In this document: in pieces, positions 12,555-25,739 of the stretch | Position numbering within the stretch: the first letter of the stretch is position 1 | Layout: every line of letters begins with the position of its first letter | DNA from: Scylla paramamosain | Lineage: Eukaryota > Arthropoda > Malacostraca > Decapoda > Portunidae | Reading direction: 5' to 3' | DNA: 64,000 bases | Assembly: GCF_035594125.1 (NCBI RefSeq) | Contig: NC_087176.1 | Location: 21,537,591-21,601,590 of the forward strand | Notes under the pieces: generated by a model | What the model saw: only the letters and a program-made list of their open reading frames with translations | What the model was told of the DNA's origin: nothing | Database searches by the model: none | Translations under genes and position numbers: made by a program

Positions 12555-12799
12555 TTAATATATTGACAATACTTCATGTACAATTCTACAAACATTTATA
12601 TAATCAGATCTATCAACAAATAAATTACTAACTGTCGTTACATTATTTCTTTCTCTAACGTGACTAGAAATAGGACAATTTTCAAGAACATGTATCTCCG
12701 TTTGAATCATACCACATGAACACAATCTTTCCTCCAAGGGAAGACGACCCCTTCCTCGCCGATTCCAGCGTCCCTTTTCAACTGCCAACGAGTGTGAAG

Positions 12800-12800
<1 letters not shown>
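12555..12800 (-). mobile_element. LINE ORF2 C-terminal fragment
   Basis: On the minus strand a frame ending at 12555 encodes LAVEKGRWNRRGRGRLP followed by ERLCSCG, HVLENCP and SHVRERN. This C-x-C...H...C pattern is the zinc-knuckle-like C-terminus of many non-LTR retrotransposon reverse transcriptases. The upstream part of the element has been replaced by a (GA)n run at about 12803-12873. It is probably a dead 5'-truncated copy. Confidence 0.65.

Positions 12801-12802
<2 letters not shown>

Positions 12803-12873
<71 letters not shown>
12803..12873. repeat. (AG)n microsatellite
   Basis: An AG run of about 71 bp abutting the LINE fragment at 12555-12800, at the point where the LINE coding similarity stops. 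Confidence 0.95.
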
Positions 12874-12875
<2 letters not shown>

Positions 12876-13405
12876 GGTAACATTAGGAAACAAACTCAAG
12901 TCTCACACTGAAATAAGCTTACATTAAACAAAGAATATGGTATTGTTATCTTGACGCATCACGAACAAACGAGACAACGGAACGGAACGGAAAGAAAAGA
13001 GTGGGGAAGTAAAGAAGAACACTATATAGAGAGGGAAATATGGGATGAAGGACAGCAATACATTAAAAGTGAGTGGGCTTTACCACACTGCTACATTAAT
13101 TTAATTATTTTTTTCCTAACGAGACAACTGCTATTCCATCTCAGTTTTATACAAAAGAGTTAACAAGATCCCCCACACGCACTGTATCCTGTCCTACCTA
13201 ACAGTACATCATGCCTCACACCTGCCCGCCTCCTTCCCTTTCCCACACACCACACTCCCTCTTCCTCACACCTGCACGTCCCAACCGATGAAATTAGTTG
13301 AAAAAATTGAAAAAAAAGAAAAAAAAACACCAGAAAAGTCACATCCGTTGCCACTGACGCCGCGACGGGAATTACCTGACGAAGGGGCAATAGACATTCT
13401 ACTCT

Positions 13406-13527
13406 TCTCCTCCTCCTCCTCCTCCTCCTCCTCATCCTCCTCTTGTCACCTCAACTCTTCTCTTCAACTGCATGGGAAAAAATCTCGTCTCTTCAGTCCT
13501 CTTTGATCTCTTTTCATCACTCTTTTC

Positions 13528-13606
<79 letters not shown>

Positions 13607-13673
13607 TTCTTTTTCACTTCCCGTACCCCTCCCTTTGCATGGCATTCCATATCTTTTTTTCAGGTCTACTGGC

Positions 13674-13736
<63 letters not shown>
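13406..13736. repeat. (CTC)n and two (TC)n tracts
   Basis: (CTC)n at about 13406-13443, (TC)n at about 13531-13602 and (TC)n at about 13675-13736. All have the pyrimidine strand on plus. T-runs follow to about 13960. Confidence 0.95.
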
Positions 13737-13737
<1 letters not shown>

Positions 13738-14112
13738 ATGTTCCTTCTTTTTCATCCACAGTTTAATGGTTCTGATCTTATTAATTTCATGTTTTTTTTT
13801 TCTCCTCTTTATTCACTACATTGGTTTTCCTAGATGCGAGTGTTTTTTTTGTTTTTTTGAGGTGTGAGAAGAGTTCAATATTCCCTTGAAGCACCTCACC
13901 ATTTTTTTTTTTTATTTCAACATAATCTTATCTCTTTCTTTCCCATGTTTTTTTTTTTTTTCTAGTCACATAAACCTTTTCGCGACGGTTTTATTGAACA
14001 GAAATAAAACCTCAAGCACTAGAGAGTTTGACTGATTTAATCCCACTTACTGCTTTCATTGCTGTCTTTCCACATTATATTTTAAACCTGTACCAGACCC
14101 TTTTCCTGTAAG

Positions 14113-14153
14113 CCAGAGGGTACGCCGTGGCAACCGAAGCGTCAGTACGGCAG
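14113..14153 (+). other. Candidate small exon (41 nt)
   Basis: The pyrimidine tract ACCCTTTTCCTGTAAG ends at 14112, and CGGCAG is followed by GTGAGC at 14154. All three frames are open, for example QRVRRGNRSVSTA. The acceptor has AAG rather than CAG, and no protein family is recognised, so this may be chance. Confidence 0.2.
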
Positions 14154-15725
14154 GTGAGCAGCTCAGACCCAGATCAGACACACAGGTTTCACTCCTGCAG
14201 CCTTCACAGCCCGAGGCGCATCAAGACGACGCCACCACTACAGCCAAGGGCGGCAAGGCACACTGCACCAGACCTGCGTGCCTCGTGACAGTCGTGCGGA
14301 CGGGAAGTTTTGCCAATTCGCAGAGCAAGCCGCCTAACGCTGTTCACTGCCGAGAACAAAAACCCTGCAGCTGCATTTTACTATTGCGATAACAACCCCC
14401 CTGAAGTTATTCAGAGTGGGAAAGGTCTCATCACTGCGCCAGACGCAACATGCTGTGTGTCATGTGCAGCGTGTCAAGGTGTGTAGGGCGTCATGGTAAG
14501 CAGCGTGTCGGCGCGGTGTGTCAGTGGACTGATTACTTGACGGTCACGCGCGGGATTGGAAAGTGTAGACCCAACGCTCGCTTTCCACGCCATAATGTTT
14601 GCTGGGGCTTGACGGACAGTGCTGGGAGCTTCACTGCAGCAGCTTTCACACTTGTTTATAACATTCACACACAACTGCACGACCGGCTCTGTGGAGATGG
14701 CGGAGCGACCTTTCACTCACTTGCTCACGATTGCTTTGGTTCAGTTTTTAAATAACTGTAGTCTCCCCCTATAACTACAAATATACGATACATTACACTG
14801 CTCACTATTGAAGCATTTGTTCCTGGGTGACCGCAACGCGTGGGGCAGGTTGTCGTACCTCACAGTAAACGTAGATAGGTAGATTTATTGATACACCGAT
14901 TGATTTTTTTACAGCGGTTGGGTCATGTATTGCAAAGTAATACCACAGGCCACGAAATACGGATTTAATTTCAAGGACGCACACACACGAACTCAAGAAC
15001 AAACGTGGTAAAGTTCAAAAAGAAAAAAAATCTTCGAAAATCTGTGTAAAACATTTGGACTCGTCAGCACGCTGCCACCCTGCCAGCACGGAGGCACAGC
15101 TGAGGCAAGACGCCACTTACTGAGAAGAGTAAATTGGTAAGAAAATGTCAGACGAAGTTAATATTAAAACAACCTGACATCGCTAAATAGTGGTGATGGC
15201 ATGCTTGATTTGGAGACGACACTCCGGCCAAGCGAAGAAAATGTTGGTAATTGTGACAGAAACCACCATCGCCACCAGCACCACACAGCAAAGACAAACT
15301 GAACCACAGGAAGAATGCGACCATTAGCATAACGAAGGTAACCTAATCACACAAGATCAAAATACTGTGCCGACACTCAGCAGATATTATGTCCCAATAC
15401 AACAAAGTCCATCCAGCGAGCATCGGCGAAAATAACTTCAGCTTAGACATTCAACAGTCAACCGGTCCAACAGAAGAGCAAAGCATAATGGACTTAGACA
15501 TTAAATAATCATTCAGTGCTCCCAAAAGAACACCGTCAAATTGTGACTGAAGAGCTGAGTGTCACATGCATCACACGCCTAGATAAAGCCCACTTCAGCG
15601 AGGGAGTGGCTAATGACTCCTGATGAAAGGCCGTGTGTCTCAGAGCTTCCTTATTAACACTGACTTATAATAAATGTGTGAGCAGCTACTGGTAAACACA
15701 ATGCACATATGAAGCTACGTCTGTC
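14154..15725. other. Gene-free stretch
   Basis: No gene, transposon or long repeat was recognised over about 1.5 kb. The composition is ordinary, and short frames in all phases show no family signatures. Confidence 0.5.
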
Positions 15726-15726
15726 C

Positions 15727-15745
15727 ACACACACACACACACACA

Positions 15746-15807
<62 letters not shown>

Positions 15808-16045
15808 CAGGTATGATATGATTTCGTCAAGCTGAAATCAGGAAGTGGCATTCACCCAACCCTACAGCGATGAAGGAAAATCACTGTATTGTTGGAAAAT
15901 TGTTGGGTTTTCCTCTTTTTTTTTCCGCCGTGTCTTGAGTGACAGTGGGTCAAGCATCTTATCAGGTGTGTTCATTTACATTTTTTTTTTTTTTTGCCAG
16001 GTTGGGTCGCGGTCACTTCCTTACTTGATTGTACCCTGATATAAG

Positions 16046-16128
<83 letters not shown>

Positions 16129-16137
16129 TCTCTCTCT
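15727..16137. repeat. (CA)n-(TC)n and (CT)n
   Basis: (CA)n at about 15727-15748 is fused to (TC)n at about 15750-15804. (CT)n runs at about 16047-16137. T-runs lie between them. Confidence 0.95.
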
Positions 16138-16858
16138 GACATGTACGGCATAGAAATGGTTATATTATTTTACCTGAAGATTTATATTTATTAGAGGTGC
16201 AACACAGGTAAATAATGGACACGTCAAGTGCAATCCAGTATCGAGCTCAAGTATTTTGTCTCGATCATATTTTCATTAACCGGCTAATTTACTTGACGTA
16301 TTAACGAAAGGCCAATGAATTTTCAGTTTGACTTTTTTTTTTCATAGTATAAAATGTTTAAGTGTTCGTTATTATTCGTATGAAAATTAACTAATTAACT
16401 GAAGCCTTCAATTACCCTTCATAGGACAGTTATTTTCATTTTTTCTTTTGTCATTAGAATTTTGTTTTATCGTTACCATTGATACTTTTCTTTTTACTTT
16501 TATAGGAATATATATCTATGTTTTTATTACGGCCCAAAGAACAATGAACGTAAGATTTAATGCCATTTACTGGACAAGCAATATTCAAGTTCACGTTACC
16601 ATCCCCCGTCCTTGCAATCAGCCAAGCTTTCAACGTGCAAGAGAAATCCCGTGTCTTCTCACGTCCCTCTACCCAACAACTGTCGCCCCGGGGACGCACA
16701 GAGGGACAAGTGTGCTGAGTGGAGCATTGGCGCGAACGTGACTGACGGTGAGGGAATTAACTCAAAACATAACAACCACTGGCCAACGAAATTATTCCTA
16801 AAACAACCAACGTTTATGAATACTGAAAATTATTCGTTCCATTTAGTATGATGTGAAT

Positions 16859-16861
<3 letters not shown>

Positions 16862-16936
<75 letters not shown>

Positions 16937-17229
16937 TTTTATTTATACAAATCTACATGATATGTGTTTACAGAGTTGTTGTACATATACTTTACATATT
17001 TCATACAACAATTTAGGCTAAAGAAGTCACTGTTAATGCCTTCTATCTGAAAGTCTCTCTCTGTCTGTCTGTTGCAACCATACATTCACTGCAGTGTTGA
17101 ACTGCTGCCTGGTCCAGCCCTCAACACTTGGCTGCACGGTAACAAACTCGTTCTACCAGCCAATGTATGTGTTCAGAAACTGTCTTTGATGGTGCTACGT
17201 TCTGCACCTGGGCTGGTGCAGCTCCCCAG

Positions 17230-17276
<47 letters not shown>

Positions 17277-17321
17277 GGTAATGATAACATATCTTGTAGT
17301 TGTGTCAAAGTATCATTCATT

Positions 17322-17406
<85 letters not shown>
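16862..17406. repeat. Three (CT)n tracts
   Basis: (CT)n runs at about 16862-16932, 17233-17274 and 17325-17406, all with the pyrimidine strand on plus. No gene is recognised in the intervals. Confidence 0.95.
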
Positions 17407-17409
<3 letters not shown>

Positions 17410-19475
17410 CCTACTAAACACGCCACCTACAAATTCTCTGTCAATATACCACGCGTATAAAATAATCTTCCACCTTGTATACAGGTGCCATCAATCTCCC
17501 CCTGCAAGCTGTGAGTTATCCCGCACTCTACGCGCCAGTAATGAAAAATAAGGAGGCTGTGGCGTCCAGGTTGGTGGGAGATGCATCGCGCCATCACATG
17601 CACACACTGACACGGCACGAGCAAGGGGAACGTGTGTGTACATGCTGCTTCGTGTTTGTGAGTTATGAGAGTTTTCTTTGGCTATTTTACTGTGTTAATG
17701 CTGCAGTTTATGACACTAAAAAGCACTGTATGTAACTATAACAGGCATCTACGATAAAGAAAATAGATCTTTTTTTTTCACTGTAATGCGCTAAACTTTG
17801 CAACACAAAGTACTGCACACAATTTTAATAATCACATACGTATGTACAAGACAGCAAATTACAGTAGAAGAATTTTTTTTTTCCATTATGTAATGAAGGG
17901 AAGGAAATGAGAGAGTAGTTCATCATACAAAGGTGTGTGTCATAAGCAGTGAACAAGCTTAATCACAGACCTGTTATCAAAGGCCACACTGATAATTAGT
18001 TTGGGTTAAATAATAATTAAATCCCAATAAATAATAATTAAAATCCCAATAAAGACCTAGAAAACTACAATGACTATTACTACAGCCTGTGAAATGTTGC
18101 GATAAGACGTAGAAATGTTTGATAATGTTGTGCGTCCTCATCCAAGTCAGATTCAGTGGGGACACGTTCTCCCTGGCCGTCCTTGTCCACATGTCACATT
18201 CGGTGCAGTTCAAACTGAAGTAAAAAATGCACCAGTTTTGTTCGCGTGACAATGGTCAGGGTCAGACTGCGCTGTGTCTTGTGTCTCCACGAATGCCTCT
18301 GGCTGCTTCAATTGATTGGTTCGTTTTTCTTCCTCTTTTTTTATTCATTTTATTTATCTACTTATTTCTTTTTCTTTTTTTTGTTGTGGTTAGTGGAAGA
18401 CATGCCTGTGTTAAGTACTGTGACAGGTGGGGAGGTGTTGTGATGCACCTGTACTCCACACTCAGGTGATGAAGTAACAAATATACATTTGTACCTTAAT
18501 AACAAATCGTAATTTAACCACTTAATCATAGCGACAAAATAAAAATAAATAAATAAATAAAATTAAAAGTCTAGAGTTGAACAACAGTGTGTTATGTAAG
18601 TCAGTAAACAAATGACAGCTTTGGTAGCAAGATAAAAACAAAAAAGTGTTGCAGTTTTATACGGTAATCGTAGTGAATATCCTTCCCAACATGAAAAAAA
18701 AAACCCAATGGCTATGTCTTATATGAATTAATTTTATTTAGTCCACCAGCCGTTCCTTGGAATCCACTCCAGGGTGACTATAACAAGTTTGCATTGGCTC
18801 CGGTTCCTAATACTCTCCTCCTCCATACTGGATCCCTGTCGCCCCCCCTCCCCTTATCTCCCTGAAGCATTCCAACACTGTCTTGCTATCTGATGAGGCA
18901 CTACACACTACTTTAGTCAGCACAACACTTCACACAGAGTTAAATATCCTTATTTCCACGTTCCTGATCCTACCGTAACAATATACATGAATACCCAGTT
19001 TTATGTGTGGCAAGAGGACTCTTCTATAATTATTATAAGAAGGAATAAAAAAAAAAGCCGTTGAGGACAAGAGACTTTATGGCGCACAATATTTCACAGA
19101 GACACGAGTGTTCATTTTTCCGTGTCTCTTCAGCATACATACAGATGAGGGGCGCTGCACTATGGGGACGTGACTGGATGAGCGCGGGTAGGGTGGCCAT
19201 GAATGCGGTGGAATGGCGGCCCTGATGGTGGTCATCCACCCATTAAGTGTTCCCCGCCCCTCAACTAAGAGAATGAAAAGCAAATAAAAAAACAGTTTTT
19301 TTTTAATATTGACCCATAAATAATTCATCGTTACCTGGACACTTTTAAGTCTCAACACACTGCCGGTGGCTGGGACCACCAAACACTGATGCTGAGGCAC
19401 GCTAAAAAGGCAATCACAGGTCAGTACCCCTCTACACTAGGATATTTTAGCTTCCGAGTATAATAATAACAGCTT

Positions 19476-19476
<1 letters not shown>
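17407..19476. other. Gene-free stretch
   Basis: About 2 kb without recognisable genes. Visible items are a short ATAATAATTAAATCCCAATAA duplication near 18009-18050 and T- or A-runs. Open frames are short and low-complexity. Confidence 0.5.

Positions 19477-19544
<68 letters not shown>
19477..19544. repeat. (CT)n microsatellite
   Basis: A CT run of about 68 bp. The 1.1 kb that follows has no recognised gene until a (GA)n run at 20692. Confidence 0.95.
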
Positions 19545-19549
<5 letters not shown>

Positions 19550-20687
19550 ATGGTAATTAGTGCACCAGGACTCCCCACATGTGCACTACACGTGGTGATG
19601 GCGGCACGAACGGAATGAATTAAACAGGCGAGTTATTCGGCAGCCAATCATCGTATTACCAAGGCTAATCAGGTGCTCACTCTCGCATGTTTTGGCAGAC
19701 TAACGACCCTCACTGAATTAATTACGAGGATCACTTATATTTCTTAACTCTTACAAACACAAGGTCTCGTCCTGGAGCCCTCTGCTCTTGTGTGACGATA
19801 ACAAGCTCAACTTTGCTTTTCATTTTTTTTTTTTAGTACCGCAGCAGCAGCAGATGAATACTCTGGCCAATATTTTCATTTTTTTTTCAATGTCTGCCGT
19901 TTTCTAGAATCTTTGTCTTATTTGACCTACTTTCCACTTTCCAAAATGACCCACGTGACCTCGTTTCTCCCATTCCCTATTATCACCATATCCGTAAAAA
20001 ATGTCCTGCCTTTCTGCATCACGTATAGCTACTACTGTCAACACCATCCAAACTATACGTAATTTCCTAACTACTTTCCCTGTTCCCTGTTCTTCTCTGA
20101 AAGGTACTAATCGTGATCACCTTGACGCAAGTGTTCTAAAAAATATGAGGCACCATTCTTGTTCTCTGTAAAACAAGTGTATTTGAGAAAGCATTAAAAA
20201 TATACCACTTTAATACTGTAAGATTTCCTAGTCATATCCCATTGCAAGCACTTCTGACCTCCTGTAAGATTCATTGAAGACATCATACCAGTATGAACAT
20301 CACCAAGTGTTGAAATTACAAGGATTAGGTAAAGACAATCAGTCACTGCTAGCATCCAAACTAATATTATATTCCTCTCCCTCCTTTGCATAATTGATCT
20401 TTCCAAGCTTATGATGCAAGGCTGAACCTCCAATATAAGCAAGTCGTTATAAGGATTAAGTATATCAAAATCACACGAAAGGGGAAGAATGACTGGCTTT
20501 CAATATCCTTCTTAAATTAATAAGCTTGTTCTTCTTCCTCACACTTCCACAAAATAAATTTCCACAAATAGATGACCAAAGCGACATTAAATTAACTCAA
20601 GTAAAATCCACATAAATAAAATACTAGAAACACGAAAAAAAAATAACGAACTATTCTCATTCCCAAAGTTGGATTCTTCTAATATAA

Positions 20688-20691
<4 letters not shown>

Positions 20692-20772
<81 letters not shown>

Positions 20773-20996
20773 TCACCCCATCAAGCGCCACTCAGCAGGG
20801 TGTCCACTGTCCACTACCCAGCAAGGCCACGTTACAAGTTCCACCTCACTGTTTACTCTCACTCCACTCCATTAAGAGAAAATTGAACTTGTGTGTACAG
20901 TAATGTGTGGCGGGGGATTCAGGATAATGTAGGTGGATTACTGAACAGAGTATTTGATACGGTTGAGGATAGTACACACACACACACACACTCACA

Positions 20997-21058
<62 letters not shown>
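20692..21058. repeat. (GA)n, then (CA)n-(CT)n
   Basis: (GA)n at about 20692-20769, then (CA)n at about 20974-20998 fused to (CT)n at about 20999-21058. The purine and pyrimidine tracts are complementary across 230 bp. Confidence 0.95.
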
Positions 21059-21062
<4 letters not shown>

Positions 21063-21164
21063 ACTTCTATTTCCACATAAATAATTTATATTTCCACAAA
21101 TAATAAGTAATAAGTTAGTGGAATAAAAAAAAAAACAGCGAAGCAGCATTATTTTTCTCCCCAG

Positions 21165-21243
21165 CAGACTTGATGACGTCAGCCATGATGGCGACTCGCA
21201 CCTCTGCCAACACACCCCAAGACATCACCGTCCTCTACAAAAG
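21165..21243 (+). CDS. Candidate 5' coding exon, unidentified
   Basis: A strong acceptor (TTATTTTTCTCCCCAG, a NAGNAG site with CAG) precedes a 79-nt interval that ends AAAAG|GTACTG. One frame is open with in-frame ATGs at 21172, 21184 and 21187; from the second it reads MMATRTSANTPQDITVLYKR and ends in phase 2. It could be the first coding exon of a plus-strand gene whose other exons lie in or beyond the downstream repeats. The donor GTACTG is weak, and I do not recognise the protein. TGACGTCA lies inside the exon. Confidence 0.3.
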
Positions 21244-22725
21244 GTACTGTCGAAATGGAATGGAAAATAAGAGGAGAAGAGAGTGCGGATATCCATTCAT
21301 CAACAACGCAATCGTGACATAATCTGATTTACGCTAAAATGAGACTTGTTGAGGGGAACAGTTACTGCGCAGGTGGTTCTCCACTAGCATAGATAACCAC
21401 CATCAGATCAATCAGTACTACACCACTGCTATAGTATCTTCCTTACTTAATAGATAATGCCAATGGAACAGTTAAGCTGAACAAACATCGAATAAACACC
21501 ACAAAGTAACGAGCCAGAGGGAGGGAGCTTTAAAAGTCGAGGAGACGAGATCCTTCTATCCTTCTCCTCCCTTTCCTCTCTCCCACTTTAATCAGCATGA
21601 ACACGTATCTTTTATTTCGAAAGTAGAGATTCAGAATAAGATTTGCACGTGCTTCTGTCACTTCACACATAGCAAATAAGCAGTACTTATGGCAGAATTC
21701 CATTAGTCTTATTACCTACGTGTTATATTTGCATCGACATTTAAGGGTGCCAACATATCCGAAATACGATTCAGCGCTGGCAAATATTGTAATGCCTTAA
21801 AAGTACATTTTTACAATCTTCTTCACTCTGAACAACAAAATGAATGAAACGACTAAATACAGTAGTGAGTGGTACGGCAGAACATCGTTTGAGACACACT
21901 GAAATAGAATATACGAAATTGAAAATGGAAGCAGAGCACAGATGTATCGCAAAGGTTGGTACTCCTGTCCGCTACCGCTTGTTCCGTCACTTCGCTCTTC
22001 CGATAGTCACCACCACCACTGTTTTCCCCACTGTAACGACCAGAATACTATGCCCGATTTGTACTCAGTGACGTTGTAATTGCTTGATAAGTATGTATGT
22101 AATGAGTGGATTCACGTGGAGGTGGGGAAGCGAGGGTGTGCGAGGTGATTTACGAACCTGCCGAAACAGGGAAGCCAGAGAGCAGCTGCGCGCCTGACCT
22201 CTCATGCCCATGTCTGCCTACTTTCACCTGTACGCCTGTCCGCCTATATTTCCTATATGTATTGCTGTTTACTCGCCTTCGTGAAATACAGCTAGAGAGC
22301 GTGCGTGTGGGTTTTCTTCCTGCCCCCCTACTTCCAACGTAACACCACTCCCTGCAATCACACCTACCTTGCACATGTACGATATTGCCTCTGGGATCAT
22401 TAAGTTTAATAAGCAACAAAGCATTAACATTAATTACAACTCCCAGAGAGCTTCAAGAGTCCAGACAAGACGTTACCAAACAAGCCTACCCACTAACTAC
22501 CCGCATAGTTCTCACTCCTTCACCTCAATTTAACTCATACTACGGTGGAAATCAAGACAAATCTCACCTTCTGTTTCCACAACGTAAAGGCCCACACGTC
22601 CATCACCATATATCGTCACGAGGGTTCATTCACGCTCACTCAGTACAAAGCAACAGCACTACGCATCGCCGCTGCTACCTGAGACTGCAGGGAGGCGCCG
22701 GCGAATGATTGCGGCTTGTGCCCAC

Positions 22726-22785
22726 CTGTGACGTAATTCTCGGATGGACATGTGCAGGGCTACCAACTCTTCCACCACGACATAC
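22726..22785 (-). CDS. Candidate internal coding exon, 60 nt
   Basis: On the minus strand the acceptor GTTCACCTTCCGCAG (22800-22786) leads into a 60-nt interval ending CACAG|GTGGGC. In one phase (1 nt in, 2 nt out) it reads YVVVEELVALHMSIRELRHR, an amphipathic, protein-like sequence. The length is a multiple of three, as for a cassette exon. The protein family is not recognised. The same acceptor is followed by GTATGT, so a zero-length recursive site is also possible. Neighbouring exons were not found. Confidence 0.3.
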
Positions 22786-22924
22786 CTGCGGAAGGTGAAC
22801 GTTTATCTGTAAATGTATGATTACAGATAAAGGATATACATACATGCAATACATACATATACATACATACATACATTCATATGGCAGTGTCAAAAGTATA
22901 TATATTGAAACATGAAACTGATCC

Positions 22925-23310
<386 letters not shown>

Positions 23311-23411
23311 GTCAAGCATACATCTCAGAGTTGTCAAGACAAGATAAAATTTTTTTTGATAACGAAGGTAATGATATTATGACGGAAATGAAGCTACGTT
23401 AAAGTAAATTC

Positions 23412-23499
<88 letters not shown>

Positions 23500-23555
23500 G
23501 GTGTTTTTCCGTTCCTCTGTTAATTCCTGATTATATAGATGGGAAATATCTGCTA

Positions 23556-23596
<41 letters not shown>
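23412..23596. repeat. (TC)n and (GA)n pair
   Basis: (TC)n at about 23412-23494 and (GA)n at about 23558-23596 face each other across 63 bp as potential hairpin arms. Confidence 0.95.
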
Positions 23597-23598
<2 letters not shown>

Positions 23599-24050
23599 CG
23601 TACACTGACACTAAATAAACAGTGTTTGCATAACAATTTTCAACCGCACTCAAACTGAACACTGGTTTCATCGCATGTTGCACGACGGTATCAAACCTAC
23701 ACTCCACAGAAATAAAATAAACCAAGCACTGAAACCACACATTTCTTTTTCCTGCATACCACATTTTGTCTCAGAAAACGTAACGAGGTGCTACGTGTAT
23801 CCACTGGGCTGAGTTATTCCACATAGAAACTTTTATGAAAACAAAAACAACAAGAAAACATCACGCTAAGAAAATGGCAGCTATGGTGTGAGTTGAGGTG
23901 ACAAATCGTTAAATTAATTGTTTCTAACCCACTGGCAAACCACACTGTAAAGAAACCATTAGACATTTGCTAATAGCTGGCTTTACTGTAAATTATCTGG
24001 GCCTGTTATAGTAATGATAATCCCTTGTTTTTGTACCTTCATGAAGTTCA

Positions 24051-24296
24051 TGCTGCCTTGTAGAATTCCCCATCGTGGCTATCCAACTGGGAGAGGTGTA
24101 GGAGATAGCGTTATAGGTAGAGAAATGTACGCACAAGTGGTGACAGATGTATGAAGGACTGTCAGGAGTTTGATGCTGCCTTGTAGAACTTCCATCATGG
24201 CCATTGAAAAGGAGAGAGCGTTAGGTATAGAAAGAGATACTAGAAATGCACAGGCGGTGACAGACGTAGGAAGGGTTGGTAGTCCTGTCTTGTCAC
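24051..24296. repeat. Diverged tandem duplication, 123-bp period
   Basis: TGCTGCCTTGTAGAA occurs at 24051 and at 24174. Later blocks (AGATAGCGTTATAGGTAGAG against GAGAGCGTTAGGTATAGA, and GTGGTGACAGATGTATGAAGG against GCGGTGACAGACGTAGGAAGG) keep the same spacing. It is a two-copy, clearly diverged tandem repeat immediately upstream of the LINE fragment at 24389. It may be part of that insertion or its target. Confidence 0.6.
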
Positions 24297-24388
24297 AGCT
24301 TGTCACACTGTCCTCCCTCAATACCTCCCTCCTTCTCTTCCTCTCTCACTCTCTCTCTCCCTTCCCTCCCAGACTGGTGCCTTTCAAC

Positions 24389-25325
24389 GTGAAATATTTT
24401 CTGTATTTAAATACTAAAGAAGATGTTCATTCAGCGTCAAAGTTTTCGGTGACACCAAATATTTGTCAGAGCATATATTGTGATGGGATCCTAACATTGC
24501 AGCACACATGGACGGATAGATGGCAAATGCAATTTAATATCAATAAATGCAAAGTGCTTAGCGTAGGTAGAGGAAACCCACACAATAGGTACACATTAGA
24601 CAACCAAACTCTGGTAGGTACAGGGTACGAGAAAGATTTAGGAGTTATAGTTAGCTCTGAACTCCGTCTAGGGAAACAATGCATAGAAGCCAGAAACAAG
24701 GCAAATAGGGTACTAGGATTCATTTTTAGGAGTGTTAAAAGTAGAAGGCCGGGAGTAATGTTAAAGTTATACTTGGCGCTGGTCAGACCTCATCTAGACT
24801 ACGCTGTGCAGTTCTGGTCCCCACATTACAGGAAAGATATAGGTCTATTAGAATCAGTACAGAGGAGAATGACTAAAAGGATACAGGGGATGAGGAGTAT
24901 TCCTTACGAGGCGAGGTTGAAGCTGTTAAATTTACATTCTTTAGAGAGACGTAGGTTAAGAGGGGACCTGATAGAAGTCTTTAAGTGGTATAAGGGTTTT
25001 AACAAGGGAGATGTAAGCAAAATTCTTAGGATCAGCAACCAGGGTAGAACAAGAAATAACGGGTTCAAGCTTGAAAAATTTAGGTTTAGGAAGGAGATAG
25101 GAAAAAATTGGTTCTCAAATACTCGTAGAGTGGTAGATGAGTGGAACGGACTCAGTAATCATGTTGTTAGTGCTAGGACACTAGAGAGCTTTAAGAGAAG
25201 ATTAGACAAGTTTATGGATGGGGATAACAGATGGAAATAGGTAGGTGTGTTTCATACAGGGACTGCCACGTGTAAGCCTGGTCGCTTCTTGCAGCTTCCC
25301 TTATTTCTTATGTTCTTATGTTCTT
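24389..25325 (+). mobile_element. 5'-truncated CR1/L2-like LINE, RT 3' part
   Basis: A 5'-truncated non-LTR element. Its frame, which ends at 25240, encodes the RT thumb and C-terminal region: DRWQMQFNINKCKVLSVGRG, GYEKDLGVIVSSELR, ALVRPHLDYAVQFWSP and LESVQRRMTKRIQGMR. The catalytic FADD box is missing, although a decayed KFSVTPN-like stretch precedes it. After the stop, the 3' UTR ends in the tandem octamer TTCTTATG, as is typical of CR1/L2-type tails. A shorter copy with the same 3' UTR lies at 59953-60296. Confidence 0.8.
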
Positions 25326-25429
25326 ATACCTTCTCTCTCTCTCTCTCTCTGATTTTTCCTTTGTATTTCTTCGTTTCTTTAATTTCTGTTCCTTTGTTTA
25401 CTTTTTTGCTCTTTTCATTCCTTTTCTTC

Positions 25430-25432
<3 letters not shown>

Positions 25433-25473
<41 letters not shown>

Positions 25474-25675
25474 GATTATAGTAGTAATCGTGAAGAGAGG
25501 GAGAAGAGGCAGGTAGAGAAGGAGAGGAAGAGAGGGAGGAAGAGGAGGAAGGGAGGGATGAGGAGGTGCTGAGAAAGAGTTAGGAAGAGGGAAGGAGGAA
25601 AGGAGGGAATCAGGAGGGATTTAGTCGAGAAAGATGGAGGTAAAAGTGAGGGAAGGAGCAGTTTTCTACTTACCC

Positions 25676-25715
<40 letters not shown>
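25433..25715. repeat. Two (GA)n tracts in purine-rich DNA
   Basis: (GA)n runs at about 25433-25467 and 25680-25715 lie in a plus-strand purine-rich interval. The sequence switches to strongly pyrimidine-rich from about 25730. Confidence 0.9.
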
Positions 25716-25719
<4 letters not shown>

Positions 25720-25739
25720 ATAATATAAAACTTTCCCTC

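Noticed and set aside
13160..13435. Arg-rich and Ser-rich frames over (CTC)n
   Set aside because: Poly-Arg/poly-Ser come from the trinucleotide repeat, with no conserved flanks.
17440..17520. TATAAAATA near 17457 as a core promoter
   Set aside because: There is no open frame or exon signal downstream; TATA-like words are frequent in such AT-rich DNA.
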